Assembly: GCA_028281325.1 (NCBI GenBank)
Contig: JANQKC010000021.1
Coordinates: 338,167 to 402,166 of the forward strand
Origin: Alphaproteobacteria bacterium
GTDB taxonomy: Bacteria; Pseudomonadota; Alphaproteobacteria; UBA8366
Direction: 5' to 3'
DNA length: 64,000 nucleotides
The stretch's first letter is position 1. Every line of letters starts with the position of its first letter. The notes under the pieces are model-generated. The model had not been told where the DNA came from. It was given only the letters and a program-made list of their open reading frames with translations, and searched no databases. Below, in pieces: positions 58,779-64,000 of this stretch. The position numbers and the translations under genes were made by a program.

Positions 58779-59092
58779 AACACTTCCTTGAATGCTGAAT
58801 GATCAAATTACTTGGATTGCTTCATCGAGGTTCAGCTCGGGAGGGTTGCTCTAGGTTAGCATGGTCCATATGCAAAACAACCGCCGCCTGTAACTGTACG
58901 ATCTTTATTATAGGCGCATCCGTTGGCCTCAAGTTCGTTGCTTTGCGCTCGGATGACGCAGAGTTGACAGCTGTGCCGCCGCCCGGCGCGTCGGGATGCG
59001 AAAATTAACCGGAATTCCGTTCCAGTTTGTTGCCTTTTCCACGGCCGCCCGTCATTCTCTGGCGGCATGGCAAGGGTTGACTTCTCGGGCGT
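58779..59092. other. Intergenic region between RM gene and lutA
   Basis: 314 bases holding the divergent promoters. The first about 200 bases keep the AT-rich character of the RM gene; composition returns to GC-rich around 58970-58990, which probably marks the edge of the inserted DNA. No integrase, repeat pair or tRNA is seen. Confidence 0.4.
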
Positions 59093-59893
59093 ATGACACT
59101 GGAAACCGAAAATCCGCGCGTCGGGCTGTTCGTGACCTGTCTGGTCGATCTGTTCCGGCCCAACGTCGGCTTCGCGGCGGTGAAGCTGCTCGAAGCGGCG
59201 GGGTGCCGTGTCTCGGTGCCGCGGCTGCAGACCTGTTGCGGCCAGCCCGCCTATAATTCCGGCGACCGGGCGGACACGCGGGCGATCGCGCGTCAGGTGC
59301 TCGACGCCTTCGACGGCTACGACTATGTGATAGCACCCTCCGGCTCCTGCGCCGGGATGATCCGCGACCACTATCCCGCCCTGTTCGACGACGACCCGGA
59401 ACAGTCGCCGCGCGCCCATCATCTGGCGCGGCGGACCTACGAGCTGGTCTCCTTCCTGCGCGATATCCGGGGCATGGACGCGGTCGACGCGCGCTACGAC
59501 GGCACGGCGACCTATCACGACTCCTGTTCGGGGCTGCGCGAACTGTCGATCAAGGACCAGCCGCGCCATCTGCTCGGCTCGGTCGACGGGCTGACCATGG
59601 TCGACTTGCCGGGCGCGGAGGTCTGTTGCGGCTTCGGCGGCACTTTCTGCGTGAAGTATCCCGACATCTCCAATCACATGGTCGAGGACAAGGCCGCCGA
59701 TATCGAGGCTACCGGCGCGGACCTGCTGCTTGCGGGCGACATGGGCTGCCTGCTCAACATGGCCGGCAAGCTGAAGCGGCGCGGCGCGGCGGTGCAGGCG
59801 CGCCACGTGGCCGAGGTGCTGGCCGGCATGACCAACGCTCCCGCGATCGGGGAACCCGGCGAATCGCTGCCGCAAACGGAGGGCGACACCTGA
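59093..59893 (+). CDS. lutA: LutA/YkgE-type (Fe-S) lactate-utilisation protein
   Basis: 266 residues with two CCG domains: RLQTCCGQPAYNSG and AEVCCGFGGTFCVK, each completed by upstream cysteines (FVTCLVDLFRP, TYHDSCSGLRE). These bind Fe-S or heterodisulfide-reductase-like cofactors. It is a subunit of the LutABC L-lactate oxidation complex. Stop and lutB start overlap (TGATG). Confidence 0.92.
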   Translation: MTLETENPRVGLFVTCLVDLFRPNVGFAAVKLLEAAGCRVSVPRLQTCCGQPAYNSGDRADTRAIARQVLDAFDGYDYVIAPSGSCAGMIRDHYPALFDDDPEQSPRAHHLARRTYELVSFLRDIRGMDAVDARYDGTATYHDSCSGLRELSIKDQPRHLLGSVDGLTMVDLPGAEVCCGFGGTFCVKYPDISNHMVEDKAADIEATGADLLLAGDMGCLLNMAGKLKRRGAAVQARHVAEVLAGMTNAPAIGEPGESLPQTEGDT

Positions 59894-61314
59894 TGCAGAC
59901 CACCAGCCCGTCCTTCCCGTCGAACGCCCGGCAGGCGCTGGCCGATCCGGACCTGCAACAGGCGCTGACAAAGATGAAGGTCGGCTTCGTCGTCAACCGG
60001 GCGAACGCGGTCGCGAAGCTGCCGGAATTCGACACGCTGCGCGACGAAGGGCGCGACATCAAGAACCATGTGCTGTCGAATCTCGACACCTATCTCGAAC
60101 GCTTCGAGGCCAAGGTGACGGAAAACGGCGGCCACGTGCACTGGTGCCGCACCGCCGACGAGGCGCGCCGCACGATCCTCGACATCTGCCGCTCGGTCGA
60201 CGCCAAGACCGTGACCAAGGGCAAGTCGATGATCGGCGAGGAGATCGGCATCAACGATTTCCTGGAGGAGAACGGCGTCACGCCGGTCGAGACCGATCTT
60301 GGCGAATACATCATCCAGCTCCGCAAGGAACCGCCGAGCCATATCATCGCGCCCGCGATCCACGTGCCGAAGGAGAAGGTCGCGGAGTCCTTCTTCGAGA
60401 CGCATGACCAGCTCGACGCGGACCGGAATCTGGACGAGCCGCGCGCGCTGGTCGACGAGGCGCGCTCGATGCTGCGGCAGAAATATCTCGACGCGGATGT
60501 GGGCATCACCGGCGCGAATTTCCTGATCGCCGAGACCGGCTCCACCGTGATCGTCACCAACGAAGGCAACGGCGACCTGACGCAGACCCTGCCGAAGATC
60601 CACATCGTCACCGCCAGCCTGGAGAAGATCGTCCCGACGCTGGAGGACGCCTCGACGATCCTGCGGCTGCTGGCGCGGTCGGCGACGGGGCAGGAATTCT
60701 CCTCCTACACCACCTTCTCCACTGGCCCGCGCCGGCCCGAGGACGCGGACGGCCCCGAACAGTTCCATGTCGTCCTGCTCGACAACGGGCGTAGCGCCCT
60801 GCTCGGCACCGAGTTCCAGGACATCCTGCGCTGCATCCGCTGCGGCGCCTGCATGAACCACTGCCCGGTCTACGGCGCGGTCGGCGGGCATGCCTATGGC
60901 TGGGTCTATCCCGGGCCGATGGGCGCGGTGCTGACGCCGACGCTGATCGGTGTCGACCAGGCGGCCCATTTGCCGAACGCCTCGACCTTCTGCGGCAAAT
61001 GCCAGCAGGTCTGCCCGATGCATATCCCGCTGCCGAAGCTGATGCGGCATTACCGCGAGCGCGCGTTCGAGCGCGGCCTGACGCCGGGCACGTTGCGCGC
61101 GGGGCTGAAGATGTGGGCCTTCTTCGCGCGGCGGCCGCGGCTCTACCAATTCTTTGCCGGGTTGAAGATGCGCGCGCTGGCGGCGGCCGGCCGGCGGCGC
61201 GGCCGCTTCAAGAGCTTGCCGCTGGCGGGCGGCTGGACGCGCCACCGCGACATGCCCGCCCCGCAGGGCGCCACCTTCCAGCAGCAATGGGACGCGGCGG
61301 GGGGCGCCCGATGA
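59893..61314 (+). CDS. lutB: LutB/YkgF-type Fe-S protein of L-lactate utilisation
   Basis: 473 residues. The N-terminal LUD domain (VVNRANAVAKLPEFDTLRDE, ANFLIAETGSTVIVTNEGN) is followed by two 4Fe-4S motifs, CIRCGACMNHCPVYG and CGKCQQVCPMHIP. It channels electrons in lactate oxidation. ATGA overlap with lutC. Confidence 0.94.
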   Translation: MQTTSPSFPSNARQALADPDLQQALTKMKVGFVVNRANAVAKLPEFDTLRDEGRDIKNHVLSNLDTYLERFEAKVTENGGHVHWCRTADEARRTILDICRSVDAKTVTKGKSMIGEEIGINDFLEENGVTPVETDLGEYIIQLRKEPPSHIIAPAIHVPKEKVAESFFETHDQLDADRNLDEPRALVDEARSMLRQKYLDADVGITGANFLIAETGSTVIVTNEGNGDLTQTLPKIHIVTASLEKIVPTLEDASTILRLLARSATGQEFSSYTTFSTGPRRPEDADGPEQFHVVLLDNGRSALLGTEFQDILRCIRCGACMNHCPVYGAVGGHAYGWVYPGPMGAVLTPTLIGVDQAAHLPNASTFCGKCQQVCPMHIPLPKLMRHYRERAFERGLTPGTLRAGLKMWAFFARRPRLYQFFAGLKMRALAAAGRRRGRFKSLPLAGGWTRHRDMPAPQGATFQQQWDAAGGAR

Positions 61315-62003
61315 CCGACAGCGCTCGCGCCCGGGCGCAAATCCTCGGGATGATCCGCAAAGGCAAAGCGAGCCAGACGCCCGACGGCCAGAGTCCGGAT
61401 GAAAGGATCGACGCCAAACGGCGCGGCACCATCCCGGCCCGTGTCGACAAGGACCATGCGGCGCTGGTCGAGTTGTTCGTCGACCATGCGACGGCGCTGA
61501 GCGCCACGGTGTCGCGCGTCGACGACGAGTCCGAGATCCCCGGCGCGGTCGCCGACTACCTCGCCGGCGAGAACCTGCCCGCCACGCTCTGCGCCGCCCC
61601 CGACCCGGCGCTGCAGGCGCTGCCCTGGGACACGCGGCCGGCGCTGACCGTGCGCTACGGCCGGTCGGACGGCGCGGACGAGGTCAGCCTGACGCCCGCC
61701 TTCGCGGCGGTGGCGGAAACGGGGACGCTGATGCTGCGCTCCGGCCCGGATCATCCGACCACGCTCAACTTCCTGCCCGACACCCATGTGGTGGTGTTGC
61801 GGGAAAGCCAGATTGTCGGCCCCTACGAGGAAGCCTGGGACCGCCTGCGCGCCGCCGGGCCGATCCCGCGCGCGGTCAACTTCGTCAGCGGGCCGTCGCG
61901 CACCGCCGATATCGAACAGACCATCCAGCTCGGCGCGCACGGCCCGCGCCGCCTGCATATCGTCTTGGTACAGGATGGGGAGGGCGAGAGCGATGGCGGG
62001 TAA
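61311..62003 (+). CDS. lutC: LutC/YkgG-type lactate-utilisation protein
   Basis: 230 residues, LUD domain. Family motifs are AVAETGTLMLRSGPDHPTTL, HVVVLRESQIVGPYEEAW and the terminal GPSRTADIEQTIQLGAHGP. It completes lutABC. Overlaps smr by 11 bases, so the metabolic genes and the smr-HTH pair are co-translated. Confidence 0.93.
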   Translation: MTDSARARAQILGMIRKGKASQTPDGQSPDERIDAKRRGTIPARVDKDHAALVELFVDHATALSATVSRVDDESEIPGAVADYLAGENLPATLCAAPDPALQALPWDTRPALTVRYGRSDGADEVSLTPAFAAVAETGTLMLRSGPDHPTTLNFLPDTHVVVLRESQIVGPYEEAWDRLRAAGPIPRAVNFVSGPSRTADIEQTIQLGAHGPRRLHIVLVQDGEGESDGG

Positions 62004-62571
62004 GGACCGGCGGCCCAGCGCGGACGAGGCCGACCTGTGGCGCAAGGTCACCGGCGACGTGAAGCCGATGACGAAATCCACCGCCGACGCGCTGCCGCCG
62101 GGCCGCGACCCGGCCGCCCCCGCGACGCCGGCGAAGGCGGCCTCGCCCCGCCGCAAGGCCAAGACGCCCTGCCGCGCGGCGCTGGACCAACCGGCCGTCC
62201 CGCCGCGCCGCCGGACCGTACCCGAACTCGGCCACGGCGACGCGCCCGGCGTCGACCGGCGCACCGCCGACAGCCTGCGCAAGGGCCGGACGGAGATCGA
62301 GGCGCGGATCGACCTGCACGGCATGACCCAGGCCGAGGCGCACCGGGCGCTGACATCCTTCATCGTCGGCCAGCACGAGGCCGGGCGGCGCTGCCTGCTC
62401 GTGGTCACCGGCAAGGGCACCTGGCGCGAAGGCGGCGGCGTCTTGCGCGAGGCGGTGCCGCGCTGGCTGAACGAACCCGACCTGCGCCCGCGCCTGTTGT
62501 CCTTCACCCACGCGCAGCGCAAGGACGGCGGCGACGGCGCGCTCTATGTCCTGTTGAAGCGACTGCGATGA
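61993..62571 (+). CDS. smr: Smr/MutS2-type endonuclease domain protein
   Basis: 192 residues from ATG 61993. A basic, Pro/Ala-rich N-terminal half leads to a Smr domain: IEARIDLHGMTQAEAHRAL and LLVVTGKGTWREGGGVLRE, containing the DLHG and TGKG motifs. Smr domains nick DNA or cut RNA. It normally follows mltA in alphaproteobacteria. The HTH gene overlaps its end (ATGA). Confidence 0.92.
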   Translation: MAGKDRRPSADEADLWRKVTGDVKPMTKSTADALPPGRDPAAPATPAKAASPRRKAKTPCRAALDQPAVPPRRRTVPELGHGDAPGVDRRTADSLRKGRTEIEARIDLHGMTQAEAHRALTSFIVGQHEAGRRCLLVVTGKGTWREGGGVLREAVPRWLNEPDLRPRLLSFTHAQRKDGGDGALYVLLKRLR

Positions 62572-62936
62572 CCCCGTTTGGCAAGAAACTGCGTGAGATG
62601 CGGCGCGAGAAAGGCGTCACCCTGACCGACATGGCCGAGGCGCTGGAAGTGTCCCCCGCCTATCTGTCGGCGCTGGAACACGGCAAGCGCGGCCGGCCGA
62701 GCCTGGTGATGCAGCATCAGATTTGCGGCTATTTCAACATCATCTGGGACGAGGCCGAGGCGCTGCAACGGCTCGCCCGGATCTCGCACCCGCGCGTCAC
62801 GGTCGACACCGCCGGCCTCAGCCCGGACGCCACCGAACTCGCCAACCTGCTGGCCGAACGCATCGGCGACCTGCCCAACGACACGATCAAGGGCATGCTG
62901 TCGACGGTGAAGGACGCGACCAAGGGCGAGGACTAA
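62568..62936 (+). CDS. XRE-type helix-turn-helix regulator
   Basis: 122 residues. An N-terminal XRE HTH is visible in LREMRREKGVTLTDMAEALE with VSPAYLSALEHGKRGRPS as the recognition part. The C-terminal helical region may dimerise. It is translationally coupled to smr; this pair is common in the lineage. Targets unknown. Confidence 0.9.
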   Translation: MTPFGKKLREMRREKGVTLTDMAEALEVSPAYLSALEHGKRGRPSLVMQHQICGYFNIIWDEAEALQRLARISHPRVTVDTAGLSPDATELANLLAERIGDLPNDTIKGMLSTVKDATKGED

Positions 62937-62939
62937 CCG

Positions 62940-63293
62940 ATGATCGCCGTGATCTTCGAAGTGGAACCCCGCGACGGGCGGCGCGAGTCCTATCTCGACA
63001 TCGCCGCCGAGCTGCGCCCGTTGCTGGAACAGGTTGACGGATTCCTCTCGATTGAGCGGTTCGAAAGCCTGACGACGCCGGGCAAGCTGCTGTCGCTTTC
63101 CTTCTTCCGCGACGAGGCGGCGGTGACACAGTGGCGGTCGCTCGCCAAGCACCGCGCGGCCCAGCAGGCGGGCCGGGGTGGTATGTTCACGGACTATCGT
63201 CTGCGCGTCGCCGAGGTGATCCGCGACTACGACATGACCGACCGCGCCCAGGCGCCAGCGGATTCAAAGGACGTGCACGATGGCGCAGTATGA
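62940..63293 (+). CDS. Antibiotic biosynthesis monooxygenase (ABM) domain protein
   Basis: 117 residues with the dimeric ferredoxin-like fold: MIAVIFEVEPRDGRRESYLD, GFLSIERFESLTTPGKLLSL, RDEAAVTQWRS. It resembles YgiN/HmoB-like ABM proteins acting on quinones or heme, though many are uncharacterised. It starts 3 bases after the HTH stop and overlaps the OsmC gene by 14 bases. Confidence 0.85.
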   Translation: MIAVIFEVEPRDGRRESYLDIAAELRPLLEQVDGFLSIERFESLTTPGKLLSLSFFRDEAAVTQWRSLAKHRAAQQAGRGGMFTDYRLRVAEVIRDYDMTDRAQAPADSKDVHDGAV

Positions 63294-63744
63294 CGCGCAT
63301 GTGACCTGGACCCGCGATCCGGACGCGGGGGCGTCGCCGCGCTACCGGCGGGCGCATGAATGGCGCTTCGACGGCGGGGCGGTGATTCCCGCCTCCCCCT
63401 CGCCGCATATCGTGCCGGAACCCTATGCCGATCCGGCGCTGGTCGACCCGGAGGAAGCTTTCGTCGCGTCGCTGTCGAGCTGCCACATGCTGTTCTTCTT
63501 GCATCTGGCGCAGGAGGCGGGCTTTCCCGTCGCGTCCTACGAAGACCGCGCGGTCGGCACCATGGCGGCGATCGAGACCGGCGAGCAGGCGATGACCCAT
63601 GTCCGGCTGTCGCCCGCCGTCACCTATGTTGGCGACGCGCCCGATGCCGAGGCGGAAGCGGAACTGCACAACGCCGCGCACCGCAAATGCTTCATCGCAA
63701 ATTCGGTGAAGACGCAGATCGAGATTGCGTTGCCGGCGCGGTAA
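63280..63744 (+). CDS. OsmC/Ohr family protein
   Basis: 154 residues. The two redox cysteines are Cys68 (SLSSCHMLFFLHLA) and Cys137 (AHRKCFIANS), the spacing expected for peroxiredoxin-like OsmC proteins that reduce organic hydroperoxides. AAAGGA precedes the ATG. Last gene of the coupled lut-smr-OsmC run. Confidence 0.9.
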   Translation: MAQYDAHVTWTRDPDAGASPRYRRAHEWRFDGGAVIPASPSPHIVPEPYADPALVDPEEAFVASLSSCHMLFFLHLAQEAGFPVASYEDRAVGTMAAIETGEQAMTHVRLSPAVTYVGDAPDAEAEAELHNAAHRKCFIANSVKTQIEIALPAR

Positions 63745-63754
63745 GTGCGCATGG

Positions 63755-63829
63755 ATTCCCGCGTGCGCGGGAATGACGCGTTAAGAGTGCGGACATTTTG
63801 TCCCGTGTCACTCCCGCGAAGGCGGGAGT
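63755..63829. repeat. Two REP-like palindromes after the OsmC gene
   Basis: ATTCCCGCG-TG-CGCGGGAAT (63755-63774, 9-bp arms) and ACTCCCGC-GAAG-GCGGGAGT (63810-63829, 8-bp arms). Both have the form of dispersed intergenic palindromes common in proteobacteria and may also end the upstream transcript. Confidence 0.65.
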
Positions 63830-63860
63830 CCAGCTGGCCGCACGGACGGTGACGATGCCG

Positions 63861-63986
63861 TCATGCTTCGACAAGCTCAGCATGAGGGAGAGCAAGACGT
63901 CGTCCTCATCCTTGTCTGTCGAGATTGTGTGATTGTAGGAATGTGCACAGGCGGGAGACCGTCTCATCCTGGGTCTTTTGAAGACC
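63861..63986. repeat. Palindromic repeat related to the holA-parB element, plus a terminal hairpin
   Basis: TCATGCT/AGCATGA (63861-63867, 63879-63885), then CTCAGCATGAGG (63876-63887) and ATCCTTGTCTGT (63908-63919), the same ordered blocks as in 32676-32793. A GGTCTT-TTG-AAGACC hairpin follows at 63972-63986. No gene is seen from 63745 to the window end. Confidence 0.6.
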
Positions 63987-64000
63987 GTGGCTCAGCTTGG

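Noticed and set aside
58799..59008. 69-codon ORF between the RM gene and lutA
   Set aside because: No ribosome-binding sequence or domain, and it crosses the apparent composition boundary of the inserted DNA.
59674..61287. 537-codon minus-strand ORF over lutB
   Set aside because: Antisense to lutB, which has complete 4Fe-4S motifs; no recognisable domain.

Overview
The window is high-GC, gene-dense bacterial chromosome. Gene content and order point to an alphaproteobacterium, most likely a Rhodospirillales-like lineage. The evidence is the block leuS-lptE-holA facing parB-parA-rsmG-mnmG-mnmE, the block rho-hemJ-hemH-hemE, the block ppsR-maf-aroE-coaE-dnaQ and the block secB-fxsA-timA-mltA-smr, together with two perfect parS sites and two perfect CtrA-type boxes (TTAA-N7-TTAAC). 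The hemE/ppsR intergenic region (47473-47902) has the position and architecture of a chromosomal replication origin. The window therefore probably spans oriC and the ParABS region.

Layout. (1) 1-6976: a truncated ABC exporter diverges from a translationally coupled run of four glycosyltransferases and one histidine phosphatase, probably a surface glycan or glycolipid locus. (2) 7295-13950: a small membrane protein followed by a coupled peptide-type ABC importer (fused double ATPase, binding protein, two permeases). (3) 14007-19065: a membrane class III nucleotidyl cyclase, an MBL hydrolase with a coupled methyltransferase, an MFS transporter and an orphan OmpR-type response regulator. (4) 19244-24239: an unusual overlapping five-gene operon (RibD-C-type reductase, zinc-less MDR dehydrogenase, PTPS-like protein with an altered metal site, GT4 glycosyltransferase, methyltransferase) with a divergent CDP-alcohol phosphatidyltransferase. 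I consider this the best candidate for an undescribed pathway.

(5) 24376-28372: an Ala/Pro-rich protein, an L,D-transpeptidase, YggS, a porin behind a CtrA box, and a DUF3576 lipoprotein. (6) 28491-38519: leuS-lptE-holA converge on the ParABS/tRNA-modification operon, with parS sites inside rsmG and between mnmG and mnmE. (7) 38718-43032: four plus-strand genes (thioredoxin-domain protein, Ogt, dienelactone hydrolase, quinone oxidoreductase) separate mnmE from rho. (8) 43351-47472: rho and the late heme genes. (9) 47473-47902: predicted oriC. (10) 47903-55399: the ppsR-maf-aroE-coaE-dnaQ operon, then secB, a phosphatase, fxsA, the Tim44-like gene and mltA.

(11) 55413-58778: one very large GTG-start restriction-modification gene in visibly AT-richer DNA, inserted beside mltA. 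(12) 59093-63744: lutABC, smr, an HTH regulator, an ABM monooxygenase and an OsmC-family gene, nearly all overlapping. The window ends in a cluster of short dispersed palindromic repeats, one of which is related to an element downstream of holA.

I saw no tRNA, rRNA, CRISPR array, transposase or integrase. Calls rest on recognising motifs and gene order by eye. No homology search was run.
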